This document shows, piece after piece, positions 45,263 to 58,065 of a DNA stretch of 64,000 nucleotides (the first letter of the stretch is position 1; each line of letters opens with the position of its first letter). This DNA comes from Perognathus longimembris pacificus. Lineage: Eukaryota; Chordata; Mammalia; Rodentia; Heteromyidae. Below the pieces are notes generated by a model. That model had not been told where the DNA came from. It saw only the letters and a list, made by a program, of their open reading frames with translations, and searched no databases. Location: NCBI RefSeq assembly GCF_023159225.1, contig NC_063164.1:71285300-71349299 (forward strand), given 5' to 3'. The translations under genes were made by a program, and so were the position numbers.

Positions 45263-45914
45263 AAAACAATATTTTAAAAGAGAAAAGGAGAGTCACAGAG
45301 AGAGAAAGATACAAGCAGATAGACAAGACAGAGACAGACAGAGAACGAGACAGAGAAAGGTGCTTTCCCCCAATTTCTGTCTCCCTCCCCTCATGCCCTC
45401 AAGGGAAGTTTCCCTCTTTCTCCTTCTCTCACATGTATGTCCACTATCTTCTCCATTATTTAAAAATACATTCATATTTTTGTTGTCTTAAAAACAAGCC
45501 CTTCCATCTAACCTTGTTTTCACCTCAAATTACAGTGTCATCACCACTCACCAAGCCCCTTGGGAAAACAAGATCTCATTCCTATATTCTTCCTCTAACC
45601 CATTAGATGTGCTGGGCCTTCCGTGAAACCTGGCAGCAACAAAGGCCTCACTGCCCCTGCTTCATCTTCCTTACTCCTCTCTCCAAAGCAGAGGCCCCAG
45701 CCCACTTCTCCTTCTGCTATGATTTCTCCTACAGTGCTGGATTTTCTCTTTTTTCTAGATAGTGGCCTTCCTAAGAGCCAGGTTCCAGGAACTAATGTCC
45801 TCCAACTCAAGGATCTGGGTGGCACCATCATCATTTTTGTCATAGCCATGTACATCTAATCTATCTTGATCTAGTAAAAAATTTTTTCCTTAAATATACT
45901 TTATTTCTTTCTGG

Positions 45915-45990
45915 ATGGTACTGAGGTTTGAACCCAAGGCCTTGTACTAGCTAATCAAATGCTTTCCCACTTAAACCACGCCCTCAGCAC
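45915..45990 (-). mobile_element. Old tRNA-like SINE monomer, reverse
   Basis: GGTACTGAGGTTTGAACCCA, AGGCCTTGTACTAGC and CCCACTTAAACCACGCCCTC are the reverse complement of an ID/Geo-like monomer. Confidence 0.6.
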
Positions 45991-46104
45991 TCTTAAAAAA
46001 CATTTCACAAAATGTCATAGTACTATAATAAAGAAAAAAACAGTATTGCAGGCTCTAAACTATAAGGGGAAGGTAGTAAAGACTGATAAGATAACAAACA
46101 AGAA

Positions 46105-46845
46105 GCTACCAGTACAACTATGTTCACTGCAGCATTATTTACCGTAGTTAAGGTTTGGAACCAACCCAGATGCCCCTCAGTAAATGTGGTATGTATACAA
46201 GAAAATGTGGTATGTATACACAGTGAATTCTCTGCTTCCATCAGAATGAATGACATTGCCCCATTGGTAGGAAAAAGACAGAAAAAAAATCATATTAAGT
46301 GAAGTAAGCCAGACCCAAAGAAACATAGACTCCATAGTCTCCTTCATTTGTAATAGTATATGTCTGGGATAATCCTAGCAGAGGATCACAATAGCTCAAC
46401 AGCTATGTACATATGATCACATAAAATGATGCTAATCGAAATGAATTCCAAGATAGGAAAACAAGAGGGTTTTTTGTTTTTTATTTTTGTTGTTGTTGTT
46501 TTAATGTACTGTGCACAGTTACTTCTTTTTTCCCCCCTTTGATTTATCCCGTTGCTAATTTTTTTTTATTTTGGAGCCCTGTGTTGTATATACCTTTATC
46601 TGATTTGGGGAAGGGAAGGGGAATAACACAATGGTGAGACAAAGGACATAGGGTGAACCAATGCAACAGCAAGACAATATGTTGGAAATGAACTTTACAA
46701 CTTGGGGGATAGGAAGCCAGGGGGAACAGAATGTAGGAGAAAAATGAGGAAGGGGGTAACAATGTTTGACAAGAAATGTATTCATTATCTTACTTATGTA
46801 ACTGTAACCCCTCTGTACATTACCTTTACAATAAAATTAAATTAA
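46105..46845 (+). mobile_element. Old 5'-truncated L1: ORF2 C-terminus plus 3'UTR
   Basis: It starts inside the ORF2 C-terminal region: ATG at 46120 gives MFTAALFTVVKVWNQPRCPS, homologous to the corresponding stretch of the intact L1 ORF2 here, then decays with a 20-bp tandem duplication (GTGGTATGTATACA twice, 46187-46220). A 3'UTR with GTT-rich and T-rich stretches follows, then ACAATAAAATTAAATT as the tail. It is not coding. Confidence 0.85.
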
Positions 46846-47404
46846 ATTTTTTTACAGTTGATAGGATAAAAATAATATAACATTAATGAGTTCTAACCAG
46901 ATGCTATTGCCTGCCATGGACTCCAAGCCCTAAGAAGACTTGTTCTTTAGCACAGAGAGAAATTCCAAAGATTTAAAAGCCAGAACCAAATTCATAAGTT
47001 CCTAGAGAGAAGTTCTCAAGAGAATGAAAACAAACTGGCTTTTTGTTACATGATTTCACATTAACTAAGACCATGTCTGGTAATGCCTGAAATAATCAAC
47101 TACCAAGACCATCTTCCCAGTGTGTACTAGATTAGCTTTCATCCCCCTCCCACACTTTCTTCAAAGGACTTAACAACAGTAATATCCTCAATGATTGGCT
47201 ATATTTCTTAGCTCTATTTGAAATGTCCTTAGAAAATGAGATTATAGTCATAAAACATACAAAAGAATTGATGAACACCTGAATGTTGGAATTGGGACAG
47301 GGTAGCTGCAATCCATCCAGGACAGCCCAGATCCACCCCAGGTGCTCTTCATTGGGGCTAGAATCCAGAATGTCCAGAATCTGCCATCAGGACACTATAC
47401 CAGC

Positions 47405-47555
47405 AATAAAAAAGGAAAACAATGGCACATGTCTGTAGTTCTAGCCCTTGGGAAGCTGAGACAGGAGGACAAGAGGATTGCTTGAGACAAGAAATCCAAG
47501 CCCAGCCTGGGCAACATGGATAGACAGTGTTTGAAAAACAATAATAATAAAAATT
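47405..47555 (+). mobile_element. B1/Alu-like SINE
   Basis: AATGGCACATGTCTGTAGTT, AAGCTGAGACAGGAGGACAA, GCCCAGCCTGGGCAACATGG show the 7SL-derived monomer; the tail is AAAACAATAATAATAAAAATT. Confidence 0.75.
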
Positions 47556-47639
47556 GTAACAAATACAATGACAGACACATGCCACACATGTGCTAGCCAG
47601 TCCTTTTTTAAGTTTGCTTTGTGCTTGTTAGGAGGTGAT

Positions 47640-47930
47640 TTACCACTTGATCCATGCCTCCAAACTTTTTTTCTTTTGGTTATTTTTAAGAAAGGGTTTC
47701 AAGTTTATGCTTGGGTGTGTCAGGATCTCGAATCTCCTATTCATACTTCCCATATAACTAGGATAAGAGACACATGCCACGGCACTCAGTTTTTTATTCA
47801 TTGAGATACAGTCTTGTAAACTTTTTTCCCAGGATGGCTGAACAAAGATTCTCCCCATCTCTACTCTCTATGTAAGTAACTTTGATTACAGGCATGAGCT
47901 CCCAGGCCAGCTTATGTTGGCCAGTCCCCA
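47640..47930 (-). mobile_element. Old SINE cluster, reverse orientation
   Basis: CTTGGGTGTGTCAGGATCTC.. ACACATGCCACGGCACTCAG, then TGAGATACAGTCTTG.. AGATTCTCCCCATCTCTACT.. GATTACAGGCATGAGCTCCC, resemble reversed B1/7SL-like monomers. The copy boundaries are unclear. Confidence 0.5.
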
Positions 47931-49847
47931 AACTATCCCCCTGAAGTTACTCTCATTATTATTTCCAACATTTGTAGAAGTAAAAGATTTGCACAAGGTC
48001 TGTCTGACTCCAGACTCCATGCTCTTAACACTTTTGCTTTCCCCGTGCTGAGACACAAAGCAATTTTAAACTTCACAAACCTCAAAATAATAGCCTGTTA
48101 CTCTAAAGCACAATTAAGACAATGGGTTGACACAACAGGAAAACCATTCACTATGTAATTAAACATAATTACTGGTGTCCTCTAATTGTTTGGGAAAATA
48201 AGTCTCTTGCTCTTGACAAGCTGTAATTCTGGAATATGCTGAGAAGGTTCAAGTTTCCACTTCGATCTGTATACCCCCAGCACATGCATACATTATTAGA
48301 CAAATTTCATGGTGAGACGAGAGTGACAAAAGGCTATCTTCAACATGTAACTCAAAAGTAACTAGGACAGAGCTCTGAGAGATCTCAGCCATGCTGCACA
48401 GTCCTTCATTTTACAGCTGGGGATGTAAAAATGCAACTTTCCAAACATATACAGGCTCTTCCTCTTAGTCAAGAGCTCAAGGCACATAGGGGACTAGGCA
48501 GGTTAAATCCAGACTGCCTAAACCTTTACATCTTGCTTTACCACACAGTAATTTTGTTACTTCAAGTAAGTCTGCTGAGCTCTCTGGTCTCAATTCGTAA
48601 CTGTCACTGATTATTTGGGGAGATTAAATGACTTCATATATATAATACCTTGAGTGATACCAGGGCACATAGTATGTAGTTGATACACTCAGCCACTTAA
48701 GCTACTGCTTGCACACCTGTGTGACATCCTTGGCAACATTTGAATGTTCACATCGGGACTGCTTACAATAGTAATGAAGGTGTGCTTTTATCTGCAGAGG
48801 AGCTGTCAAAGAGCTCCAACACCTGCTGCATAGAACTCAAACTACAAGGCAAACAAGAAGGGCACAGGAAATAGACATTAGTGTCTCATACTGGTCAATT
48901 AAACTCTGGCAGAATGAGCATGAGTGTTAGCTATTTCCAGTGGACAGGTTTGATTCAAATAGATCTGCTTCCAGAAGACAAGCAACATGAGCAATATCTA
49001 TTGAGCAAATGCATAGCAAAGGGCAGTAGATACTGTTAAATAGCCAAAATGCTTTGAGTATAACTCTCTTGCAAGCTTGGCAAACACCTAGAACTTTGTT
49101 GCCGCTTCTTTCTTAGACACTTTGGCAGACATCACTCATCAATTCCAGCACCACTGTCCACAGAACCCACATACAGCCCTGGAAGAGCTCCAAAATTCCA
49201 ACAGGTGTTCTATGAAGCCACTGCCAGACCATAGTGTTGAGTTTGGGGAATTGAAGGTCTAAGTAGACAGCCAAGAACTGATGTAAGGGAGTAACTGGAG
49301 CAGCAAGCAAGTTATTTTTACTTAGCTTCTTTTGATAAGACATTGGATATATATACATTGGAATATATATATATAGGAATATAATACATAATACATCTTG
49401 TGTATGTTGCAGGGAAAGGGTTCAAAGGGTCTAAACCACAACACAAACACAAATATGGAATGTTCTTTGTAGGAATACACACATGACAAAACAGCATCCA
49501 TATTGGAAAGGCAAAATATGAAGAAGCAGAGAATACAGAACAAGTCTTTGTGAAAGCCTGTGCTAGCCCACAGGAGCTCAACCTGGAGAATCCAGACTCA
49601 AAGAAAGGAGACATGGCAGAAGAAGTAGAGTTTCAAACATGAATGCCACCCCTTACCCTCCAGTAAGGCTCAGCCACTGAAGGGGCTAGGGGCTGCCTAG
49701 GAAGACAACATTAAAATGAGGGGAAACAAAGAACTTCTATTATACCAAGGGCCAAGTTCAAACCCAGCTCCCTGTGTAAGAAAATGTGTAAGCTGAGTGA
49801 AAACCTCTCTGCAGAGCAAGAGACGCAAATCAAAAACAGTGCTTGAG

Positions 49848-50031
49848 TTTGGTTCTGGTAGTTCACAACTGTGAGCCTGGTCTGTAATCCTAGCTAGTCA
49901 GGAGGCTGAGATCTGATGACTTAGGTTCAAAGCCATCCTGGGCAGGTGGCTCAAGTGGTAGAGGGCTAGCCTTGAGTGAATAAGTTAAGGGTAGAGCCTT
50001 ACACCTGAGTTCAAGCAAAAGTACCAACACA

Positions 50032-50082
<51 letters not shown>
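49848..50082 (+). mobile_element. B1-like/Geo SINE ending in (AC)n
   Basis: TGTAATCCTAGCTAGTCAGG.. GAGGCTGAGATCTGATGA, then GGTGGCTCAAGTGGTAGAGG.. GAGTTCAAGCAAAAGTACC with internal deletion of the linker. The tail is about 27 AC units (50028-50082). Confidence 0.8.
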
Positions 50083-50084
<2 letters not shown>

Positions 50085-50509
50085 TACCAGTGCTTGAAAA
50101 TTCCATGTAGTATGGCCTTTTAAGAAAAGGCTGCAAACATGTCTCACAAAGGCCATCACCTACATGGCATATAGGATGTCTCAAAATGTCAAAGAGGTTG
50201 ACTGTGGACATTTCAAAGAGCAAGGAGCTAGAAAGCTCCAAGGAGAGCAACACTGACACTATGGCGACAGAGCTTGCTGGAGGGGGAGGGGAATACTTTG
50301 GCCCTGCAAGCTGCCACAACTCTTCCTAGAGGAAGTTCCTTACAAACATGTAACTGCCTATCATAAAGAGTAACTGAAATCATATTTCACTTTAAATCTC
50401 CTTAGTTCTTTCTGATTTGTTTTTTTATTTACTTAAGAGAAAACTGTACTTACATGCTTCCAACACCAAAGAAAAAAGTATATAAGGTATCTTTAAAAAG
50501 GCATAAAAT

Positions 50510-50552
50510 TAGGGCTGGGAATATGGCCTAGTGGCAAGAGTGCTTGCCTCAT
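50510..50552 (+). mobile_element. Tailless 43-bp ID/IDL fragment with perfect TSD
   Basis: Only the first ~41 nt of an IDL left monomer (GGGCTGGGAATATGGCCTAG, TGGCAAGAGTGCTTGCCTCA) are present. There is no B box, right monomer or A-tail. The 15-bp duplication AAAAAGGCATAAAAT is perfect at 50495-50509 and 50553-50567, and the target is TT|AAAA, an L1 endonuclease site. This has the form of a tailless retropseudogene, copied from a 3'-truncated RNA. It landed at the edge of an older B1-like monomer (about 50567-50650). Confidence 0.85.
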
Positions 50553-50704
50553 AAAAAGGCATAAAATGGCTCAATCCTGAAATGCTAGCTACTTTGGAAG
50601 GAGAGATCTGAAAAATGAGATTTAAGGCCAGCCTCGGTATAAATACTCTACACACACACTCACATACACACACATATATACACACACGCACACACATCTC
50701 AACC

Positions 50705-50925
50705 AATGACTGGGCCCAGTAATACACACCTGTTATCCCCAGTAAGAAAGCACAGATGGGGGGGGGGGGGGGGAAGCTTGTAGCCCAAGCCAGCCCCAGC
50801 ATAAAGTGACACCCAACCTTGAAAATAATGCAAAAAAGGACTGGAGGCATAATCCTTGTGATAGAGTACTGGCCTAGTAGGCCCTGTGCAAGGCCCTGAA
50901 TTAAATCCCCAGTATGAAAACAAAC
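50705..50925 (+). mobile_element. B1-plus-ID dimer with an internal G16 run
   Basis: GGGCCCAGTAATACACACCT, AAGCCAGCCCCAGCATAAAG (B1-like left), then GGACTGGAGGCATAATCCTT, AGAGTACTGGCCTAGTAGGC and GAATTAAATCCCCAGTATG (ID-like right). A run of 16 G occupies 50758-50773 within the left half. Confidence 0.6.
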
Positions 50926-52261
50926 CAAAAAAGACAAAGTATAAAAATGAGGAATCTCTTCACAACCCTTCCCTTGTCCTCACAGCTGTTCACCAGCATT
51001 CAGCCACTGCTCTGATCAGCTACTGCTCCCTATTCTTTGACTGTGTCTCCAGAGTTCTCTATGTACACAGGAGCATCAAAACCACAGCTGTAACTCCTCT
51101 CCCTCATGCCAGAGAAAGAGCATCCCATAAAGACCTGCCTCCACCTCGCTTTCTTCACTTAATGTGCCTTGAAGATCTTTTCACAAATAGTCGGCCTTAG
51201 ATGAGCCTGCATCTGCAAGTACAATCAAAGGAAGACTGAAAATACTTTTTTAATATGTCTGAATATATACAGACTTTTCTTCTTGCCATTAGTCCCTTAT
51301 AAATAGAGAATAACAACTGGTTATAGAACATTTACATTGGATTGGTATTATAAAATAGCTAGGAATAGTTTAAATATTCACAACAAAATGTTTGAGTTAT
51401 ATAAAAACACTTTACCATTTTATAGAGGAAACATGGCATCCAGATTTCAGTACCTCTGAGAAGGGGTCCTAGACCCGGCTCCCACACATTTACTGGCTGG
51501 AAATGTATGTTAGCACATTGAAAGCATGCTTACATTGTTTTATTTTTAGTTTGCAAATAGTTAAGTACACAGATCTGAAGTATTCCACTAGATAGTTCTA
51601 ACCAGCACATAGCCACCTGTGACAAAACCATGCCCTTTATAATGTCCCTTCCTGAGCATCTCCCCTCTGCGAGCATCTCCCCTCTGCATGCATGTTAGTT
51701 TTGCTTCCTGTCACCATAATACACCATGAGTATTTTTCACTTTATAATGGTAGAAAGATATCGGGTTCCAACAGAGAGTAGCAGTGAGTGTACATGAGGT
51801 ATTTCAGCTACAAAGAACCTCCAGCAGAGCTCCCTGCCCCAGCTCCCTGTTCCTTCCTGCCATACCATAACACAGAAACCTAAGAGTCTCTGGGATGATC
51901 CCCTTCTGCCTCTAGTCTGAAACTTAAGCCATATTTTGTCTCCAAGCATCTCCACTACCTCTTGAGAAAATATCAATTAATTGTTTGTTAAACCTTTCCC
52001 CAGAAGCAGTTTATAATTAGAAAGTAAAGGTGTCCATACTCTGACCCACGTTGCTATGGAAATAATTAAATGCAAACTTCATTTCACAATATCAGTGACT
52101 GTCAGGAAGAAGGCAGGAAGCTGGTAGAGACACAAAAGAAGATGCCTCTGAGACAAGAAAGAGTCCCTTCCAGAGTTCACCTGGCAGACAAGGAGGGACC
52201 CCTTGTTAGGTATTGTTCTCTGCTGATGTGAAGCAAAGGTGAGGGACATTTTAAAAATTGA

Positions 52262-52478
52262 AACTAGGTGCCAGTGGCTCACGCCCGTAACCCTAGCTAC
52301 TCAGGAGGCTGAGATCTGAAGATCACAGTGAGAAACCAGCCCAGGCAGCAAAAGTCCATGAGACTCTTCCTGCAATTAACCACCAAAAGACCAGAAGTGG
52401 AGCAGTGGTTTGAGCACTAGCCTTGAGCACATTAGCTTGGGAACAATGTGTAGGCCCTGAGTTCAAGCCCATGTACTG

Positions 52479-52553
<75 letters not shown>
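52262..52553 (+). mobile_element. B1-like/Geo SINE with (AC)n(AG)n tail
   Basis: GGTGCCAGTGGCTCACGCCC, TAACCCTAGCTACTCAGGAG, then GACCAGAAGTGGAGCAGTGG..GAGCACTAGCCTTGAGC..GAGTTCAAGCCCATGTACTGG. The tail is about 16 AC units then about 19 AG units (52480-52553). Confidence 0.85.
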
Positions 52554-52556
<3 letters not shown>

Positions 52557-55249
52557 GATACCTAAGGTTTGAAAGAAAAAAAAATCAGAGGCCCTTCTTA
52601 AGACTAGCACGAAACCATCACAGAAAAGGCTTTCCCTGCACAATGAGACCATTAGGTTGTAAGCTCTGAATAAAAAATGGCGAGGCAAAGACAGTTACCA
52701 GACAAAGAGTGTGCACAATGATTTGGGTGCAAGTGTGGAGAGATAATTGTCAGGAAAACCATCTGCTTCAAGGCCTGAAAAGTAGAAAGCACTGGCAAAA
52801 TAGAGACATCTTTGGGGAATACTAAAAATGAGCAGCACAGAAGGCAAATGGGGGAAGAAGAAAAAAAAGGCAAAATCAGCAGAAAACCTTTCCAAGGAAG
52901 AAACAAGGTACCGAGAGAGTAGAAAAATGGTTCCATAAAGCTGACCATGCAACCAGATTCTAGGGCAGCTATCTACCAGTCTTAACTGCATTGTATGAAC
53001 GCAGCTTAGGCAGAACAGGAGGAACGGCTGCTGTTGCACTTGTCCTTCAGGGATCCTGAGCATCCTACAGCCTCGGTGATCAGGATGAGCCAGCCTCTGC
53101 TCAGTCAGGACATAAGTTATGGAAGCCTAGACCTCGCCACATGGGAATTCACAGGAAGAAATGCTCACTATCCAGGTGGGAATGCTGATCGCCCAACTGT
53201 TAAAGAACTTACAGGAAAACAGGAAGTATTAATTATCCAGTTATTTTCTTATGTCCAGTACATGCATATTCATATGGTTCTCATTCAAGATAATAAAACA
53301 AAATCCTTTGATTTGCTTTATTTCATCTGCTTTCTATTTCTGTCCACCCAAAAGCTGGAACTACCAAAGAAATTTAGTAATAAAGCCCCAAATAGCTGTA
53401 GGGCTCCCTGCATCCTTGGCTCATGTCTCTCCTCCATCTTCAAACACATGGTAGCCTTTCAAACCTTTCTCAGGATGCCATCTGTTTGTTTCTGACTTCT
53501 GCTCCTTTCCCCCATTTCAAGATCCCTGAGAAGGCTGTGGACCTGCCCAGATAATCCAAGAGAGTCACTATCTGAAGGACAACTGATTAGCAACCTAAAA
53601 TTCTATACCTTGAATTCCCTTTAGTCTTGTAACATAACATGCTCAGATTCCAGGACTAGAAGTGGACACACATGGGGCTACTACTCTGCCTTGCGATAGA
53701 AGGGATGGGGATCATGCCTCATGATACTCAGTGCAAGGTCCTGCGCCTTGTGCATCCAAATAATGGTTTGGTTGTAACATTGAAGAACACTGCCAATCTG
53801 ACTGCAAGCACGATCAGATTAACAAATTGCCTTTGAAGACTGGAGAGAAAAGCTCAACCTAGGACTTCCCACCTCAGAGAATCAAATTCTGAGGATTCTG
53901 GTGGGGGCTAGATTGGATAAGACAGCACACCTGGTGAGAAAAGAGAGCAAGAAGAGAAGCTGAGCTTCACTTGGTGGTCCATGAGAAGGCACTCATGTAT
54001 CCCTGTCACATATATCTCTACCTACTCAAACCCCAGACTTTTACCCACTAGCTTGTACCTTCTCTTCCAGAGCACACAGCATAAAGGGCTGATGACTGGG
54101 TAACTCATGAGGCACCAAAGTCAGGTGTTGTTGTTGGGGATAGGGAAGCACACAAACTCTTTTGAACCAGTAAGTGCTCAGTTAAAAACAAGTATTTAAT
54201 TTGTATCCTAATAAAAATGGTATCAATCTGGAAAATTTATTTTACTAGTGGCTAGCATAGGATCTGGCCTTGAAGTAGGGTCCAAAATAATATGTGTTGT
54301 ATAAGGAAATGTAACATCTTCTACTGCATCTGTCAAGTGGATTGTAGAGAAAAGAAGGATGAGAGAACTCTGCAGAATGGAATTCTGATATTCTCTGATC
54401 TCTCTAAAGGCACATAAGGAAATGTGATGTTTGGAAAGGGTGCTCTCAATTTCCAAAGATCAAGAAACACGATGACTACTAGGTACTGGTAACCAGTGAA
54501 ACTTATTGCATCAAAACAAGAATTAAATGAAAAATAATATAATCTCTCTCCTCCACCCCTGAAGTACAGAGGAAAGCAGAAAAGAGACCATACAAGGACT
54601 TAGGGAGATGATGTGCAAGCCAGAAATCAACTCTGGCACCTTCATTTTACACGTCCATGTTCCAGAACTGTGAGAACATACATTTGTGTTGTTGAAGGCA
54701 GCCAGATCAAACTAAACCCACTATCTATATTGAATTGGATTTCAATAGGCTATGTTGTTTGACCAGCAAAATTCATAGCAACTTTCAAGTAGCTATTTTG
54801 AAACATAAACATTAGAGAAAAGACCAAGTCAGAAAAAAATACAGTGTTTTTATAAATATTTTACAGATTCAAGACCAAGCAAGATGTAGCAATATACCAT
54901 TTAGACCAAAAAAAAATGCTTTCTATAAAACCATAAAAAAATTCCCATGAATGACTAAAGCACAATTCTGAAAAGCTCTTTGCTTCTGGCTTGAAGAGGA
55001 CAACAGCTGCGACCAAGGGAAACTGCACAATGGTAAAGGACTGAGCAGTGACTTTCTGGCCATTAATTTCATTAGAATATCTCATAGCTTATATAATATT
55101 AGAATTGAAATTGAATTCAAAAAAGTATAAAAGTAAGATGACAGACTAATTTAACACCTACCAGTATAATAACTTCTAGTAGTTATCCTTGACTATGAGG
55201 CATTATCACTTTTCAAATTATACCTTCCTGAATGTTTTTAATCACTCTA

Positions 55250-55305
55250 ATAGATAAGATAGATAATAGAGAGATAGATAAAAGATAGACAGATATAGAT
55301 AATTT
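55250..55305. repeat. Imperfect GATA-type microsatellite
   Basis: TAGATAAGATAGATAATAGA, GAGATAGATAAAAGATAGAC and AGATATAGATAATT form a degenerate GATA array. Confidence 0.8.
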
Positions 55306-56183
55306 TTATATTTGAAATAAAAAGTAAAAGAAAGTAAAGAAAGAGGGTAAAAGCCAAAGCTTTTAAACATTTGTGATTACTCTGATGGCTTGCTTCCATT
55401 TTCCCTTTCTCCTTCCTCATTGCCATTTTCCTGAATAACAAGCTAGAAGGAATGACTGGCTTCCCTAAAGAAAAATTAACTGGTTGATCTAAAATAATTT
55501 TGAGCCTCAGACTATATGGCTCAGTATTGATTTATTATATATATTACACATACATTTATTTGAAATTGAAGCTTTGGCTGAAATTAGCCCACACTCTTTT
55601 GAAATGAAAATAATAGCTACAGGGTTATAATAATAACTCAATCACTCTATAACCTGGTTATTAGAGAAAACACCAGGAAACAGACATCCAAGGAAGGAAA
55701 TCTCTTATTTCTTTTCTTTTCAAGGCAATTTAGGTAAATTATAGATATTTCCCTTTCAGAGGAGAAGTCTATCCATAGAAATTTAAGTGAGGTTCATTTA
55801 TTTTAGTGTCCTCAATTCAGAACTTCTCTAGCCCTTCTTTTTTATGTCAACTTTCAGTTCAAATTAAAACAATTTTATAAAACTGGTAAGTTTCGAATCA
55901 AGAGAAAGGGGTTTTGTGTGTAGCTTCTACATTTTGGTAGAAATTGAAATCTTTTTAAAGCAATCATTTGCTGTACTTAATGAATCTGAATGTATTCAAT
56001 TTAAAATTATTTGAGCGTATTCAGTACAAAACCATTTCTATTCTTTAGAAAGGAAACTTTTTTTCAAAATCTGTTCTAACCTTAAATAAGCTATTTAATC
56101 ATTTGTCACTGATACTGTCACAGTGTATGTGTGTACCTATCTGTCCATTTCTTCTACGAGACTATGAGTTGCTCAGGGATGAG

Positions 56184-56525
56184 TGTATTAGTCAGCTATC
56201 TGTGATTGCAACTAGTATCAGAGATAATCATCTTATATAGAAAAAAGTCTATTCTGGCTTACAATATTAAAGGTTTCAGGCTATGATTAATTGCCCCAAC
56301 CACTGCTTTTGGGATTGTGGTGACATCATACTTCATGTGGTGGCATGAGATGAAACCATTTACCTCATAGCCAGAAAGACAACAAGAAAGGAAGAGATGA
56401 TACAGTCCCCTTCAAGGACACACCTCCAATTACCTAAATCCTCCCACTAAGTCCCACCTCTTAAAATTACTTCCATCTCCTAATAGTGTCAAGCTGTGAA
56501 TCAAGCAGGTAACACCTGAATTTTA
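56184..56525 (-). mobile_element. Solo LTR relic, ERVL-MaLR-like, reverse
   Basis: TGTATTAGTCAGCTATCTGT, then TCTATTCTGGCTTACA, GGTTTCAGGCTATGATTAAT, ACACCTCCAATTACCTAAAT, CCTCCCACTAAGTCCCACCT resemble the reverse complement of MaLR-type LTRs (MST/MLT1 group). No coding part flanks it, so only a solo LTR remains. The family name is from remembered consensus and is not certain. Confidence 0.5.
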
Positions 56526-57349
56526 GGCATGGGGTAAGGGGAAGACATGTAGACTAGAGCAGAGGAATAAACTGTGCTCCCTAAGGAAGGCCTGCCTTTA
56601 AAATTGGGTCCATTTATAACAATTTTTTTTGAAAGATGTAGGCAGTTTCATGAGTCCTCAAGTGGAAATGATGCAAGGTGGGAAGGTAATGAAATTAAAA
56701 ACATAAGAATAAAACTGTGCTTTCTGTGGGAACTACCATTTCATCTGTACATTCATTCCATCATGTATCATATATCCATTCTGAATAATGTGCTTGGTGG
56801 AGGGCGAGGAATAAATCAAACAAATCCTGACCCAAGAAGAGCTCACACACTAAGTGGGATATGTTAAGAAAAGAGGAACCAAAGGCACAGGAGAATGGAA
56901 ATGACACTTCAAGAAGAGGAAACCTCATCAACAAAGGTAGATAAGTGAGTTTGGGAAACTATGTATACTTAAGTATGAGATAGGCAAAGACCTGGGATGC
57001 AGTAGCATAATCAAGGCAGAAGGGAACACAGGAAGGGTTCTGCTCAATCACAAGAGCCAAGCTGGGAAATTCAAACTTTAGTGAGTAAAGGGGAAGACAA
57101 AAGAAGACTTTCGACTAGAAACCTGGTAAAATTTGAGTGGTACTTCAGAAAGATTTTAGCAACAGTACTCAAGAAAAACTAAAGAATGTGCAAACAACAA
57201 GGAACTGTTTTCCAAGACTACTGCAAACAACAACAAAAAAAATCATTCAAGATCTTCAAGGCATTTTGTCAATTAAAAACAAAACAAACTAGCTATACTG
57301 TAATACTTACTTACCTTGACAATGGATGTGTATTAAAAACATATATAGA

Positions 57350-57604
57350 AGCCAGTGTCTCACACCTATAATCCTAGCTACTCGGGAGGCTGAGATCTGA
57401 GAATCGAAGTTCAAAGCCAGCCTGGGCAAAAAAGTCCATGAGACTCTTATCTCCAATAAACTACTCAGAAAAAGCTAGAAGTAGTGCTGTGGCTCAAGTG
57501 GTAGAGTGCTAGCCTTGAGTACAAAGAGGCTCAGGGACAGTGCCCAGGCCTGAGTTCAAGCCCAGGACCAGGAAAAAAAATAGATAGATAGATAGATAGA
57601 TAGG

Positions 57605-57662
<58 letters not shown>

Positions 57663-57672
57663 TAGATATATA
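57350..57672 (+). mobile_element. B1-like/Geo SINE with long (TAGA)n tail
   Basis: AGCCAGTGTCTCACACCTAT, AATCCTAGCTACTCGGGAGG, then AGTAGTGCTGTGGCTCAAGT, GGTAGAGTGCTAGCCTTGAG, GAGTTCAAGCCCAGGACCAGG. After A8 a tetranucleotide TAGA array of about 20 units (57581-57661) has one TAGG interruption. Confidence 0.88.
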
Positions 57673-57934
57673 TTTAGGATTGGGAACAAGACTTCTACCA
57701 TCACTGTTTTTATTTTAGATTGTCCTGGGGATTCCTATCCAAGGCAAAAAAAAAAGAAAGAAAGAAAGAAAAGAAAGAAATGAATAGGATACATGTTCAG
57801 AAAGAAGAAAACTATAAACTGTCACTATTTGAAGATGACAAAATTATCTTGATATTTAGGTCATTTAAAATATTTTAAATCTCCTGGCAGTTTTTAATGG
57901 GGTTTTGTTGTTTTCTAGTTTTGGTGTTTGCTTG

Positions 57935-58065
57935 TGAAGATCTCTTTTGTTTTGTTGAGATAGAATCTCACTATGTAGCCACGGCTGTCCTGGAACTAGT
58001 GATTATCCTGCCTCATCTTCCCAAGTACTAGGATTCAGGCATGGATCACTGTACTCTGTTAGTGA
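57935..58065 (-). mobile_element. B1 SINE, reverse orientation
   Basis: TTGAGATAGAATCTCACTAT, GTAGCCACGGCTGTCCTGGA, ACTAGTGATTATCCTGCCTC, CAAGTACTAGGATTCAGGCA are the reverse complement of a B1 monomer. Confidence 0.85.

Larger units (their letters stand above)
43000..52000 (-). other. KIF5C: Intron 1, middle-right segment
   Basis: Non-coding. Beyond the entered repeats, 43200-43760, 44000-44515, 45270-45910, 46860-47400, 47950-49840, 50090-50490 and 50930-52000 show only unique intronic sequence. The frame at 45595-45855 (both strands) has no identifiable domain. A small tandem duplication (GAGCATCTCCCCTCTGC twice) is at 51654-51687. Confidence 0.82.
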
